NCBI RefSeq assembly: GCF_020911885.1
Contig: NZ_CP087132.1
Span: 744,001-808,000 of the forward strand
Direction: 5' to 3'
Length of the DNA: 64,000 nucleotides
Source of the DNA: Flavobacterium acetivorans
GTDB taxonomy: Bacteria; Bacteroidota; Bacteroidia; Flavobacteriales; Flavobacteriaceae
This document shows, one piece after another, positions 25,608 through 34,638 of this stretch. The number at the start of each line of letters is the position of its first letter. The stretch's first letter is position 1. A model generated the notes under the pieces. The model was given only the letters and a program-made list of their open reading frames with translations. It was not told the origin of the DNA and did not search any database. Made by a program: the position numbers and the translations under genes.

Positions 25608-26291
25608 ATGTTCGAGAGCATCATAAATCTATTCTTTCCAAAGGTATGTGCAGGCTGTAATTCATTTTTACTGACAAATGAAAATGTAATCTGCACGCTT
25701 TGCAGACATCATATTCCCTTGACCAATCATCATTTGAACCCTGAAAACGAAGCTTTCAAAAAATTTTATGGTAAGATTCCCATCGAATATGCCTCGGCTT
25801 TATTTTATTTTCACAAAAAAGGAATTGTACAAGAAGTGATTCATAAACTAAAGTACAAAGGCCACGAGGAAATAGGTCGCGTATTAGGAAACTGGTATGC
25901 CGCAGATTTAAAAGAAATTCCGGTTTTTCAAGAAATTGACGTGATTATCCCGGTTCCTTTACACAAAAAGAAATATCGAGAAAGAGGCTACAATCAAGTT
26001 AGCGCTTTTGGCCTCGCACTTTCAAAAGAATTGAATATCGTTTACAATGAATCCATTTTGGTTCGAACAGTCTATTCTAAAACACAATCCAAAAAAAATC
26101 TTTTAGGAAGAACCGAAGGCATCGAAAACATTTTCAACGTTAACTTTACCGAAAAAGACCATGACAAGCATTTCCTTCTTATTGATGATGTCATCACAAC
26201 GGGCTCAACTCTTGAAGCTTGTTGCCGTGCTTTATTGAAAATTCCCGGGGCAAAAATCAGTATTGTTTGTATGGCAATGGCGCAATCTTAA
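25608..26291 (+). CDS. ComF family phosphoribosyltransferase-like protein
   Basis: A 227-residue ComF/GntX family protein. The N-terminus has a zinc-finger-like set of cysteines C14, C17, C29 and C32 (VCAGC...VICTLC). The C-terminal half is a PRTase fold with the PRPP-binding loop LLIDDVITTGSTLEAC. ComF family members act in DNA uptake in competent bacteria; the enzyme activity of this one is not known. It is divergent from glyS and the spacing to sodA is 197 bases. Confidence 0.9.
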   Translation: MFESIINLFFPKVCAGCNSFLLTNENVICTLCRHHIPLTNHHLNPENEAFKKFYGKIPIEYASALFYFHKKGIVQEVIHKLKYKGHEEIGRVLGNWYAADLKEIPVFQEIDVIIPVPLHKKKYRERGYNQVSAFGLALSKELNIVYNESILVRTVYSKTQSKKNLLGRTEGIENIFNVNFTEKDHDKHFLLIDDVITTGSTLEACCRALLKIPGAKISIVCMAMAQS

Positions 26292-26446
26292 ACGGAAATA
26301 TTGATTAAAATCCAATCAAATAATTACAACTGGAAAAGACTTGTAAACAGCGCTTTATTAAATCAAAAAAGAACAAACAACAACATTATCAATTTTATTA
26401 ATGTAATTATAACCAAATAGAATTTCCTATTACAAAGTTAAATGTT

Positions 26447-26454
26447 TAAATTTG
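26447..26454 (+). promoter_or_regulatory. -7 element of sodA
   Basis: TAAATTTG, 34 bases before the sodA ATG. The -33 region has only TTTC. Confidence 0.4.
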
Positions 26455-26488
26455 GATAAATTTTATAAATCATTTAAACAACTATATC

Positions 26489-27097
26489 ATGGCTTTTGAA
26501 CTACCTCAATTACCTTATGCGTATGACGCATTAGAACCTTATATTGATGCACGTACGATGGAAATTCATCATACAAAACACCATAATGCGTATACTACCA
26601 ATTTGAATGCCGCTATCGCAGGAACTGACATGGAAGGCAAAACGATCGAAAACATCTTGATTAATCTTGACATGAAAAACGCTGCCGTTCGTAACAACGG
26701 AGGTGGATTTTACAATCATAGCTTATATTGGTCAGTTATGTCACCAAACGGAGGCGGACTTCCAACAGGTGATTTATTAGCCGCAATTGAAAGCGCTTTT
26801 GGTTCATTTGAAGAATTTAAAGCTAAATTCAGCAAAGCAGGAGCAACACAATTTGGTTCAGGATGGGCTTGGCTTTGTGTTCACAAAGGAGGAAAACTGG
26901 ATGTTTGCGGAACAGCAAACCAAGACAACCCATTAATGCCAGGTATTGGTTGTGGAGGAACTCCAATCTTAGGAATGGACGTTTGGGAACATGCTTACTA
27001 CTTAAATTACCAAAACAGAAGACCGGATTATATTGAAGCTTTTTTCAATACAATCAACTGGACTGAAGTTTCAAGAAGATACGCTTTAGAAAAATAG
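26489..27097 (+). CDS. sodA: Superoxide dismutase, Fe/Mn family (Mn-like)
   Basis: A 202-residue cytosolic superoxide dismutase. Metal ligands are visible: first His in [10 protein letters not shown], second in [11 protein letters not shown], then Asp and His in [18 protein letters not shown]. The GGG..NH segment and NQDNPLM resemble Mn-type enzymes more than Fe-type, although cambialistic use cannot be excluded. There is no signal peptide. It is followed by two terminator-like hairpins. Confidence 0.94.
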   Translation: MAFELPQLPYAYDALEPYIDARTMEIHHTKHHNAYTTNLNAAIAGTDMEGKTIENILINLDMKNAAVRNNGGGFYNHSLYWSVMSPNGGGLPTGDLLAAIESAFGSFEEFKAKFSKAGATQFGSGWAWLCVHKGGKLDVCGTANQDNPLMPGIGCGGTPILGMDVWEHAYYLNYQNRRPDYIEAFFNTINWTEVSRRYALEK

Positions 27098-27130
27098 TTT
27101 AGAAGAATACAGAGCAAATAATATAGAGAA

Positions 27131-27170
27131 TAGGCGAATGAACTTTAAGTTTGTTCGCCTATTTTTTTTT
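27131..27170 (+). terminator. Terminator of sodA
   Basis: Stem taggcgaatgaac / gtttgttcgccta (two wobble pairs), then nine Ts. About 30 bases after the sodA stop. Confidence 0.8.
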
Positions 27171-27184
27171 GACTTTATTCCAAT

Positions 27185-27214
27185 AAAAAAGGTGGAATTT
27201 CTTCCACCTTTTTT
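27185..27214. terminator. Second hairpin, downstream of both sodA and the purF-type gene
   Basis: Perfect aaaaaaggtgga / tccacctttttt stem with a six-base loop. A and T tracts on both sides allow use in either direction; it is 130 bases beyond the stop of the minus-strand purF-type gene. Confidence 0.7.
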
Positions 27215-27344
27215 GCCCCAAATCTACCATAAACTTAACCTACTAAATGTTATGGTAGTTTAAAATTATAGCAGTTGTTCACAAGAAACAAATATTTAAG
27301 ATGAACAACTTATAAAACCGATAAATTACACAATTTTAATAATT

Positions 27345-29243
27345 TTAATACGCTCTCGCATCTTTACCTTCGTAGAAATTCATAAAGGCACGATTTACAA
27401 CTCGATTCCCACCAGGAGTAGGGTAATCACCTGTAAAATACCAATCGCCTAAATTCTTAGGACAAGCGACATGAAGATCTTCAACGGTTTGGAATATAAT
27501 TTTAACTTCAGCCTTTATTTCCGGAGAACTCAACATTTCAGCAATTTTATCTGAAATTTCTTGTGGCTGGAACGGTGCGTAAATTGCCGTTACATAATTT
27601 ACAACCTCCGTATCGATAAAGTTTTCTTGCGTTTTACATTTCGCATATACTTCATCAACAATATGATATAGATTTCTTTCTTTTAATAATTCCAAAGCTG
27701 CCCTAAAAGCCACTAAACCTTCCAGTTTAGCCATGTCAATTCCATAACAATCTGGATAACGAATTTGTGGAGCCGACGAAACAATGACAATTCTCTTCGG
27801 ATTCAAACGATCCATCATTTTGATGATACTCATTTTAAGTGTTGTTCCACGAACAATACTATCATCAATAATCACCAGATTGTCTGTAGGCTTAATTACT
27901 CCGTAAGTCACATCGTAAACGTGAGCTACTAAGTCATCACGACTGCTATCCTCAGTGATAAATGTTCTTAGTTTCGCATCTTTAATTGCCACTTTTTCGG
28001 TACGGATCTTTACAGCAAGTAATTCTTGCAAACTATCTGCTGTCAAAGTGTCTTTATTTGCCAAGATATAATCATTCTTTCTTTTATTCAAGAAATCCTG
28101 AGCTGCCTCAACCATTCCGTAGAAAGAAGTTTCGGCTGTGTTTGGTATATAAGAGAAAACTGTGTTGTCCGTATCGCTATCAATCGATTCCAAAACTGCA
28201 GGTAAAATCAATTTTCCCAGATCTTTTCTTTCTTGATAAATTTCGGCATCACTTCCTCTAGAGAAATAAATTCGTTCAAATGAACAAGCTTTTTTAACTG
28301 TTGGAGTAAGAATTTCCTGCATCGAAACAGTACCATTCTTTTTGATTATTAATGCATTTCCAGGATCAATTTCTTGCACTTTTTCAAATGGAACATTGAA
28401 AACTGTTTGAATTACTGGTCTTTCAGAAGCAACCACCACTACTTCATCATCTTGATAAAAATAGGCCGGACGAATTCCCGCTGGGTCTCTGAAAACAAAT
28501 GCATCACCATGACCTAAAAGTCCAGCCATAGCATAACCGCCATCCAAATTCTTAGAAGCTCTAGCAAGAATTCTTGCTACATCTAATCTTTCGGCAATTA
28601 CTGGTGAAGCCTGTCTTTTATTCAATCCTTCATTTTTACATTCCTGATAAAGATCAGTAACAGCGTCATCCAGGAAATGACCTATTTTTTCCATAACAGT
28701 CACTGTATCCGCCATTTCTTTTGGATGCTGCCCTAATTCAACCAAACTATTAAAAAGTTCTTTTACATTAGTCATGTTGAAATTTCCAGCCAAAATCAAA
28801 TTTCGGTGCATCCAGTTATTCTGACGCAAAAAAGGATGAACGCTCTCAATACTATTTTTACCAAAAGTACCATATCTCACGTGTCCTAAAAACAACTCCC
28901 CTATGTACGGAATGTTTGCTTTTTGAAGTGCCACATTATCCGCATATTCAGGATGCGAAACCATTTCCTCATTGATTCTCTCATTGATTTGAGCAAAAAC
29001 ATCTTGAATAGGTTGTGCATGATTAGAGCGCACACGGCTAATGTATCGCTCGCCTGGCTCCATGTCTAGTTTTATACTTGCAAATCCGGCACCATCCTGC
29101 CCACGGTTGTGCTGCTTTTCCATCATCAGATACATTTTTTGTACTCCGTAAAAAGCAGTTCCGTATTTTTCTTTGTAAAATTCAAGCGGTTTAAGCAGTC
29201 TAACTAAGGCTATTCCACATTCGTGTTTTAAAGCGTCGCTCAT
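27345..29243 (-). CDS. purF: Amidophosphoribosyltransferase (PurF-type glutamine amidotransferase)
   Basis: A 632-residue enzyme that makes 5-phosphoribosylamine from PRPP and glutamine, first step of purine synthesis. The Ntn glutaminase nucleophile is C9 after a short removable leader (MSDALKHE then CGIALVRL); HNRGQDGAGFAS, GHVRYGTFG and GNFNM are glutamine-site features. The PRPP loop VVIDDSIVRGTT-like sequence is NLVIIDDSIVRGTTLK. It is longer than E. coli PurF (505), mainly through inserted segments and a C-terminal extension, as in other Bacteroidota long forms. It sits alone, not in a purine operon. Some organisms have a second PurF; this could be a paralogue. Confidence 0.88.
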   Translation of the reverse strand: MSDALKHECGIALVRLLKPLEFYKEKYGTAFYGVQKMYLMMEKQHNRGQDGAGFASIKLDMEPGERYISRVRSNHAQPIQDVFAQINERINEEMVSHPEYADNVALQKANIPYIGELFLGHVRYGTFGKNSIESVHPFLRQNNWMHRNLILAGNFNMTNVKELFNSLVELGQHPKEMADTVTVMEKIGHFLDDAVTDLYQECKNEGLNKRQASPVIAERLDVARILARASKNLDGGYAMAGLLGHGDAFVFRDPAGIRPAYFYQDDEVVVVASERPVIQTVFNVPFEKVQEIDPGNALIIKKNGTVSMQEILTPTVKKACSFERIYFSRGSDAEIYQERKDLGKLILPAVLESIDSDTDNTVFSYIPNTAETSFYGMVEAAQDFLNKRKNDYILANKDTLTADSLQELLAVKIRTEKVAIKDAKLRTFITEDSSRDDLVAHVYDVTYGVIKPTDNLVIIDDSIVRGTTLKMSIIKMMDRLNPKRIVIVSSAPQIRYPDCYGIDMAKLEGLVAFRAALELLKERNLYHIVDEVYAKCKTQENFIDTEVVNYVTAIYAPFQPQEISDKIAEMLSSPEIKAEVKIIFQTVEDLHVACPKNLGDWYFTGDYPTPGGNRVVNRAFMNFYEGKDARAY

Positions 29244-29315
29244 TGTATTGTATTTGTTGTGTTGTTGTTTACTAAAATATATTCTTACAAAAAGAATATG
29301 AAATCATGATTATTA

Positions 29316-29343
29316 ACCAAAAAAACCTCGTTTCCGAGGTTTG
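29316..29343 (-). terminator. Terminator upstream of the purF-type gene, ending the PfkB kinase gene
   Basis: On the minus strand aacctcg / cgaggtt with a short loop, followed by TTTTTTT. It lies just after the stop of the PfkB-family kinase gene at 29349. Confidence 0.8.
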
Positions 29344-29348
29344 TAACT

Positions 29349-30272
29349 TTATAGCGTTATATCAAATTGAGTCAAAGACTTGAATTGTTTCAATCTTGTC
29401 AAGACTTCTTCTTTATCAAGGTCAACCATTCTTTCTGTTCCAAATTTCTCCACACAGAAAGAAGCCAGGTTTGAACCATAAATAATGGCATTTTTCATAT
29501 TCTCGAAAGAGATGTTTTCGCTTTGAGTGATAAATCCTGCGAAACCTCCAGCAAATGTATCTCCAGCTCCCGTTGGATCAAAAACTTCTTCTAATGGTAA
29601 TGCCGGTGCAAAGAAAACCTCTTTATTATGGAACAATAATGCTCCATGCTCTCCTTTTTTAATCACCACATACTTTGGTCCCATAGTATGAATTTTGGCA
29701 GCAGCCTTCACTAAAGAATATTCTCCCGAAAGCTGACGCGCTTCTTCATCATTGATGGTAATAACATCTACTCTTTTTATCACATCCAATAATTCCGGCA
29801 AGGCACAATCCATCCAAAAATTCATTGTATCCAAAACCACTAATTTTGGTTGTACTTCCATTTGATCCAAAACACTGCTTTGTACCAATGGATGCAAGTT
29901 TCCAAGCATTACTACATCGGCATCTTTATAATCCTGAGATACTTTTGGCTGAAAATCAGCCAAAGTATTCAATTCAGTCACCAAAGTGTCTCTTGAATTC
30001 AAATCGTTATGGTAACGACCACTCCAAAAGAAAGTTTTTCCTCCTTTTACAATTTCCAAACCTGAAATATCAATATTTCTGCTAGCCAATAAATCCAAAT
30101 GTTCTTGTGGAAAATCGTCGCCAACTACTGAAACAATAGCCGATTTTAAATTAAAAAAAGATGCAGAAAGTCCGATATATGTAGCGGCTCCGCCTAAAAT
30201 CTTATCTGTTTTCCCGAAAGGAGTTTCAATAGCGTCGAAAGCAACAGTTCCGACAATCAGCAATTTGTTCAT
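29349..30272 (-). CDS. PfkB family carbohydrate kinase
   Basis: A 307-residue ribokinase-fold kinase. Marks are LGGAATYIGLSASFF near 27-39, VVGDDFPQ near 49-56 and the catalytic DPTGAGDTFAGG (232-243, base D238). Substrate is not evident; it resembles sugar or nucleoside kinases of Flavobacteria. A promoter with TACCTTTG precedes it. It lies downstream of rnhA on the same strand with about 100 bases between them. Confidence 0.85.
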   Translation of the reverse strand: MNKLLIVGTVAFDAIETPFGKTDKILGGAATYIGLSASFFNLKSAIVSVVGDDFPQEHLDLLASRNIDISGLEIVKGGKTFFWSGRYHNDLNSRDTLVTELNTLADFQPKVSQDYKDADVVMLGNLHPLVQSSVLDQMEVQPKLVVLDTMNFWMDCALPELLDVIKRVDVITINDEEARQLSGEYSLVKAAAKIHTMGPKYVVIKKGEHGALLFHNKEVFFAPALPLEEVFDPTGAGDTFAGGFAGFITQSENISFENMKNAIIYGSNLASFCVEKFGTERMVDLDKEEVLTRLKQFKSLTQFDITL

Positions 30273-30295
30273 TTTTTGGTTTTGGAATTAAGGCG

Positions 30296-30326
30296 CAAAG
30301 GTAGTTCATAAGTTGTAAAATTGCAA
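30296..30326 (-). promoter_or_regulatory. Promoter of the PfkB family carbohydrate kinase gene
   Basis: Minus strand: TTG (30324-30326), 20-base spacer, TACCTTTG (30296-30303), 23 bases before the ATG. Confidence 0.6.
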
Positions 30327-30376
30327 CGGCTAAAATCGTAAAGTTTTACTAATTTATCGCATTGAAATCTAATGCA

Positions 30377-30856
30377 TTACACTATTTTATCCCCTTCATT
30401 TTCATAAAAAGCGTCGACTGAAAGCTGTTTTTGCATCGAAGCCATAACAGCCAGCGCATCGCATCTTTCGTTTTGTGGGTGATTATTATGGCCTTTTATC
30501 CATTTGAAATCAACTTGGTGTTTCCGGTAAACAGCCAAAAACCGTTTCCATAAATCGGGATTTTTCCTGCCTACAAAACCTTTTTTCTCCCAACCAAAAA
30601 CCCATTTCTTCAAAACAGAATCCACTACATATTTCGAATCAGAAACAACCAAAACTTTCATATTCGGATTCTTGAGTTTTTCCAAACCTACAATTACAGC
30701 CAAAAGTTCCATTCTATTATTAGTAGTATATCTAAAACCTTCATAGAATTCTTTTTTATGTGGCGTCCCAACAAGCTCCATCACAACGCCGTAACCGCCG
30801 TTTCCCGGATTCCCTTTTGCGGCACCATCAGTATATATATGTACGTCGTGTTCCAA
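30377..30856 (-). CDS. rnhA: Ribonuclease HI
   Basis: A 159-residue ribonuclease that degrades RNA in RNA-DNA hybrids. All active-site residues are present: D10 (IYTDGAAKGNPG), E50 (NRMELLA), D73 (VSDSKYVVDSV) and D133 (ERCDALA), with H123 in KGHNNHP. It follows purN by nine bases on the same strand, so they share a transcript. Confidence 0.95.
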   Translation of the reverse strand: MEHDVHIYTDGAAKGNPGNGGYGVVMELVGTPHKKEFYEGFRYTTNNRMELLAVIVGLEKLKNPNMKVLVVSDSKYVVDSVLKKWVFGWEKKGFVGRKNPDLWKRFLAVYRKHQVDFKWIKGHNNHPQNERCDALAVMASMQKQLSVDAFYENEGDKIV

Positions 30857-30861
30857 AATAT

Positions 30862-30886
30862 GAAGTTAGAAGTTAGAAGTTAGAAG
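30862..30886. repeat. Heptamer tandem repeat across the purN stop codon
   Basis: Three copies of gaagtta plus gaag. It lies between rnhA and the 3' end of purN and includes the purN stop codon. Unit length is not a multiple of three. Confidence 0.8.
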
Positions 30887-31435
30887 TTTTTCAATTACCT
30901 CAGGAAAATATCTTTGCTCCAGTTCATGTATTTTCTCAGCTACTTCTTCTGGGGTTTCTATTCCCGTTAAAGCTATATTTTTTTGAAAAATGATGTTCCC
31001 TTCATCATAATTTTCATTCACATAATGAATCGAAATTCCGGTTTCTTTTTCCTTGTTATTGACAATAGCTCTGTGTATGTGCATTCCATACATTCCCTTG
31101 CCTCCATAATTAGGTAAAAGTGCAGGATGAATATTGATTATCTTATGAGGGTATTGTTCAATTATATTTTCAGGGAATTTCAATAAAAAACCGGCAAGGA
31201 CAATCAAATCCGGTTGAATTTCGTTTATTTTTTGCAATACATCCCCTTTATTTAATTCTTCTTTCGAAAAAACTTCCGTTGGAACTTCATATTTTCCGGC
31301 TCTTTCGATAACCTTGGCAGCAGCATTATTTGTAAAAACAGCAACTACCGTTCCTGACTCATTTGAATCAAAATATTTTATAATGTTCTCAGCATTAGTC
31401 CCAGATCCAGAAGCAAAAATCACTATTTTTTTCAT
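30866..31435 (-). CDS. purN: Phosphoribosylglycinamide formyltransferase
   Basis: A 189-residue GAR transformylase (purine synthesis step 3, formyl-tetrahydrofolate donor). Phosphate-binding loop GSGTNAENI (10-18), the catalytic N101, H103 (INIHPALLPNYGGKGMYG) and D144 (ENYDEGNI) are present. The open frame extends upstream to 31492, but MKKIVIFASGSG at 31435 is the family start and the extension is hydrophobic with no counterpart. It is cotranscribed with rnhA and divergent from acpP. Confidence 0.95.
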   Translation of the reverse strand: MKKIVIFASGSGTNAENIIKYFDSNESGTVVAVFTNNAAAKVIERAGKYEVPTEVFSKEELNKGDVLQKINEIQPDLIVLAGFLLKFPENIIEQYPHKIINIHPALLPNYGGKGMYGMHIHRAIVNNKEKETGISIHYVNENYDEGNIIFQKNIALTGIETPEEVAEKIHELEQRYFPEVIEKLLTSNF

Positions 31436-31552
31436 AATCAACTCGATTTTATTTACGCAAAAAAAGGAATAAAAAATGAAAATAAATAACAATGAGAAGT
31501 CTTTGTTGAAATATATTTTATAAATTAGTTGTCACATTTATCAACTTATTGG

Positions 31553-31581
31553 TTGTTTTAAAATAAAGTTTTTTATTTTTG
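31553..31581 (+). promoter_or_regulatory. Promoter of acpP
   Basis: TTG (31553-31555), 18-base spacer, TATTTTTG (31574-31581), 29 bases before the ATG. Confidence 0.65.
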
Positions 31582-31610
31582 CCACCAATTAAATTCTAAA
31601 ATTAAAGATT

Positions 31611-31847
31611 ATGTCAGACATTGCATCAAGAGTAAAAGCGATTATCGTAGACAAATTAGGCGTTGACGAAAACGAAGTTGTAACAGAAGCAAGCTTCACT
31701 AATGATTTAGGAGCTGACTCATTAGACACTGTTGAGCTTATCATGGAATTCGAAAAAGAATTCGATATTCAAATTCCAGACGATCAAGCAGAAAACATTG
31801 CTACTGTAGGTCAAGCTATTTCTTACATCGAGGAAGCTAAAAAATAA
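31611..31847 (+). CDS. acpP: Acyl carrier protein
   Basis: A 78-residue acidic acyl carrier protein. The phosphopantetheine attachment site is S37 in [16 protein letters not shown], the usual DSL motif. It is followed by fabF and rnc, the classical fatty-acid group. A hairpin after it may lower or stop read-through. Confidence 0.97.
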   Translation: MSDIASRVKAIIVDKLGVDENEVVTEASFTNDLGADSLDTVELIMEFEKEFDIQIPDDQAENIATVGQAISYIEEAKK

Positions 31848-31854
31848 TAAATAC

Positions 31855-31885
31855 ACACTCGCTTGCATCCTTTGTAAGCGAGTGT
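31855..31885 (+). terminator. Hairpin between acpP and fabF
   Basis: Perfect ten-base stem acactcgctt / aagcgagtgt with an eleven-base loop and a weak tail TATTATTT. Probably a partial terminator that lets acpP be expressed more than fabF. Confidence 0.55.
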
Positions 31886-31950
31886 TATTATTTATTTTAA
31901 ATATGAAATTCGAGATTGTAATTCAATCAAAAAGATATTTATAATGTAAT

Positions 31951-31993
31951 ACCCACTGCTTTTTTGTAGAATTACAGTAAAGAAAGCGTGGGT
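31951..31993 (+). promoter_or_regulatory. Hairpin in the fabF leader region
   Basis: Broken stem acccac...gctttttt / aagaaagc...gtgggt followed by ttttattt, 35 bases before the fabF ATG. It could be a second terminator after acpP or a leader structure of fabF. Confidence 0.35.
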
Positions 31994-32027
31994 TTTATTT
32001 GTTTAAAAGATACAAAATACATAAGTT

Positions 32028-33281
32028 ATGGTATTAAAGCGAGTTGTTGTAACAGGTTTAGGTGCTCTTACTCCTATTGGAAATAATATTCAAGAGTATT
32101 GGAACGCTCTTATTAACGGTGTTAGTGGTGCTGCACCAATTACTTATTTTGATGCTTCAAAGTTTAGAACAAAATTTGCCTGTGAAGTAAAAAACTTCAA
32201 TGTTGAAGATTTTATTGACCGAAAAGAGGCAAGAAAAATGGACCGTTACGCACAATACGCTATGGTTGCATCTGACGAAGCTGTAAATGATGCTAATTTT
32301 GATTTTGATAAATTAGACAAAGACAGAGTTGGTGTTATTTGGGGTTCCGGAATTGGAGGATTAGAAACTTTTCAAATAGAGGTTCTTAATTTTGCAGCCG
32401 GCGATGGTACTCCAAAGTTCAATCCTTTTTTCATACCAAAAATGATTGCTGATATAGCTGGTGGTTTAATTTCAATGAAACATGGATTTAGAGGTCCAAA
32501 TTTCACAACAGTTTCCGCTTGTGCCTCATCAACAAACGCTATTATTGACGCTTTCAATTACATTCGCCTTGGCCATGCTGACGCAATAATAACTGGTGGC
32601 TCTGAAGCTGCGGTAACAATTGCCGGAATGGGAGGTTTTAACGCCATGCATGCCTTATCAACCAGAAATGACGACCCAAAAACAGCTTCCAGACCAATGG
32701 ACAAAGACAGAGACGGATTTGTACTAGGAGAAGGTGCCGGAGCATTAGTTCTTGAAGAATACGAACACGCCGTAGCTCGTGGCGCAAAAATATATTGTGA
32801 AATTGGAGGAGGCGGAATGTCGGCTGATGCCCATCATATTACAGCACCACATCCTGAAGGATTAGGAGCTAAAAATGTAATGCTAAACTGTTTAAGAGAT
32901 GCTGGTTTAAAACCAACGGATGTAGACGGAGTAAACATGCACGGAACCTCAACTCCACTTGGCGATATTGGAGAATCTAAAGCAATTCTACATGTTTTTG
33001 GCGAACATGCTTATACCATGAATTTGAATTCAACTAAATCAATGACAGGCCATTTACTTGGTGCTACCGGAGCAATTGAAGCAATATCTTGTATTCTTTC
33101 ATTAGAACACGGAATAGTTCCTCCTACGATCAATCATTTTACTGATGATGAAAACATTGATCCTAAACTAAACTTCACTTTCAATGTTGCTCAAAAAAGA
33201 GATATGAAAGTTGTCATGAGCAACACCTTCGGTTTTGGAGGTCACAATGCTTGTGTATTGGTAAAAAAATTAGACTTGTAA
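32028..33281 (+). CDS. fabF: 3-oxoacyl-ACP synthase II
   Basis: A 417-residue condensing enzyme of fatty acid elongation. The catalytic set is intact: C165 (VSACASSTNA), H305 (NMHGTSTPLGD), K337 (NSTKSMTGH) and H342. The glycine-rich end (NTFGFGGHNACVLV) is conserved. rnc follows six bases after the stop, so fabF and rnc are cotranscribed. Confidence 0.97.
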   Translation: MVLKRVVVTGLGALTPIGNNIQEYWNALINGVSGAAPITYFDASKFRTKFACEVKNFNVEDFIDRKEARKMDRYAQYAMVASDEAVNDANFDFDKLDKDRVGVIWGSGIGGLETFQIEVLNFAAGDGTPKFNPFFIPKMIADIAGGLISMKHGFRGPNFTTVSACASSTNAIIDAFNYIRLGHADAIITGGSEAAVTIAGMGGFNAMHALSTRNDDPKTASRPMDKDRDGFVLGEGAGALVLEEYEHAVARGAKIYCEIGGGGMSADAHHITAPHPEGLGAKNVMLNCLRDAGLKPTDVDGVNMHGTSTPLGDIGESKAILHVFGEHAYTMNLNSTKSMTGHLLGATGAIEAISCILSLEHGIVPPTINHFTDDENIDPKLNFTFNVAQKRDMKVVMSNTFGFGGHNACVLVKKLDL

Positions 33282-33287
33282 TTCCAT

Positions 33288-34028
33288 ATGGGTATACTAA
33301 GCAAAATATTTTCAAAATCCCGTTCTCAAGAAGACGGGATTTTTTTTGATTCTATCCAAAAAATATTGGGGTTTCCACCAAAAAACATCGATCATTATCG
33401 AAAAGCTTTTACACACCGCTCTTCTAACAAACTCAATGAGGAAGGAAACCCAATCAATTACGAACGCTTAGAGTTTTTAGGCGATGCTATGCTAAGCGCT
33501 GTAATTGCTGCCCACCTATTCAACAAAGCTCCTCTTGGCGATGAAGGCTACCTTACTAAAATGCGTTCAAAAATTGTAAGTAGAGAACACCTCAATGAAC
33601 TGGGAAAAGACCTAAATTTAATCCGATTTATCGAAAGCAAAGTTCCTGTGCAGCATTTTGGCGAAAACATTCATGGTAATATTTTTGAATCACTTATAGG
33701 AGCCATTTACCTAGACAAAGGCTATGACTTTTGCGAGAAATTCATTCAAAAAAGAGTAGTCATCCCTTATGTAGACATCTCCAGATTAGAAGGAAAAGTG
33801 ATCAGCTACAAAAGCTTGGTAATTGAATGGTGTCAAAAGGAGAAAAAAATATTTCACTACGATATTTTCGAGGATAATGCCATAGATGGACAACGCTTAT
33901 TTGGTGTTAAACTCAGCATTGACGACAAAGTAATTGCAAAAGCCAGAGCAACATCAAAAAAGAAAGCAGAAGAAAAAGCATCCCAACGCGCCTATTTTGC
34001 ATTTCAACAAAAAATGGACAAGAAATAA
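33288..34028 (+). CDS. rnc: Ribonuclease III
   Basis: A 246-residue double-strand-specific endoribonuclease. The signature NYERLEFLGDAML has metal ligands E62 and D66; the second acidic cluster is IFESLIGAIYLDKG. The C-terminal dsRNA-binding domain runs from about 175 (DYKSL-like YKSLVIEWCQ) with AKARATSKKKAEEKASQRA. It has an N-terminal extension of about 20 residues. It is in an operon with fabF. Confidence 0.95.
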   Translation: MGILSKIFSKSRSQEDGIFFDSIQKILGFPPKNIDHYRKAFTHRSSNKLNEEGNPINYERLEFLGDAMLSAVIAAHLFNKAPLGDEGYLTKMRSKIVSREHLNELGKDLNLIRFIESKVPVQHFGENIHGNIFESLIGAIYLDKGYDFCEKFIQKRVVIPYVDISRLEGKVISYKSLVIEWCQKEKKIFHYDIFEDNAIDGQRLFGVKLSIDDKVIAKARATSKKKAEEKASQRAYFAFQQKMDKK

Positions 34029-34128
34029 CACTAATTTGTTCAAAACTACAACGTTTTCGTTCATAAATTAACTAAATCATTACATTTTACCAGCCTAACA
34101 CTCCGTTAGAAACACTATATTTACACCT

Positions 34129-34136
34129 TATTTTTG
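34129..34136 (+). promoter_or_regulatory. -7 element of the IPExxxVDY gene and pyk
   Basis: TATTTTTG ends seven bases before the ATG at 34144. A TTG start at 34138 would be upstream of the expected transcription start, so the ATG is favoured. Confidence 0.5.
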
Positions 34137-34143
34137 ATTGAAT

Positions 34144-34632
34144 ATGGCTATTCATAAACTGGATCTTGGCGAATTTGACGAAATAGATTACCATCTCATT
34201 GCAATTCATACTTCATTAGAAGATTATCGATTGGCCTATTTCATCAATCAAAATCTTCCGATAAATTTGAGTAAGAGCAAAGATGAGATTCAAATCAATA
34301 TAAAAGAAGGGGAGACTAATTTTTCTCGCTTTTATTATTACGACTCTGAAAATGCAATTTCTTGGAATTTAATTCAAAATAAAAATGAGGTTTCTCAACA
34401 AAAAAAAGATGCTGACCAAAATCTATTCTCAGATTTAACGCAGGGAATTGCTACAAAAGTTTACTTACTCCCTGAATTTAAAAAAGCAGATTTCTTTTTG
34501 AAAATTGAAAATACCGACAACACGATAGAAGTATCAAAAGTAAAAATAATCTTAAATACCATTGATAGCATATCTACAGTTTATACCGTAGATACCAATC
34601 AGATAAGATCAAAAAACAATTTAATTTTTTAA
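34144..34632 (+). CDS. IPExxxVDY family protein
   Basis: A 162-residue protein of the Bacteroidota IPExxxVDY family (unknown function). The name motif appears as LLPEFKKADFFLKIEN near residue 112, with the D replaced context KKADF. Other visible features are SLEDYRLAYFINQNLP near 30 and a SRFYYYDSENAISWNLI strand. Six bases separate it from pyk, an association common in Flavobacteria and suggestive of a regulatory or accessory role toward pyruvate kinase, which is inference. The ATG at 34144 is preferred over the TTG two codons upstream. Confidence 0.85.
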   Translation: MAIHKLDLGEFDEIDYHLIAIHTSLEDYRLAYFINQNLPINLSKSKDEIQINIKEGETNFSRFYYYDSENAISWNLIQNKNEVSQQKKDADQNLFSDLTQGIATKVYLLPEFKKADFFLKIENTDNTIEVSKVKIILNTIDSISTVYTVDTNQIRSKNNLIF

Positions 34633-34638
34633 AATAAA

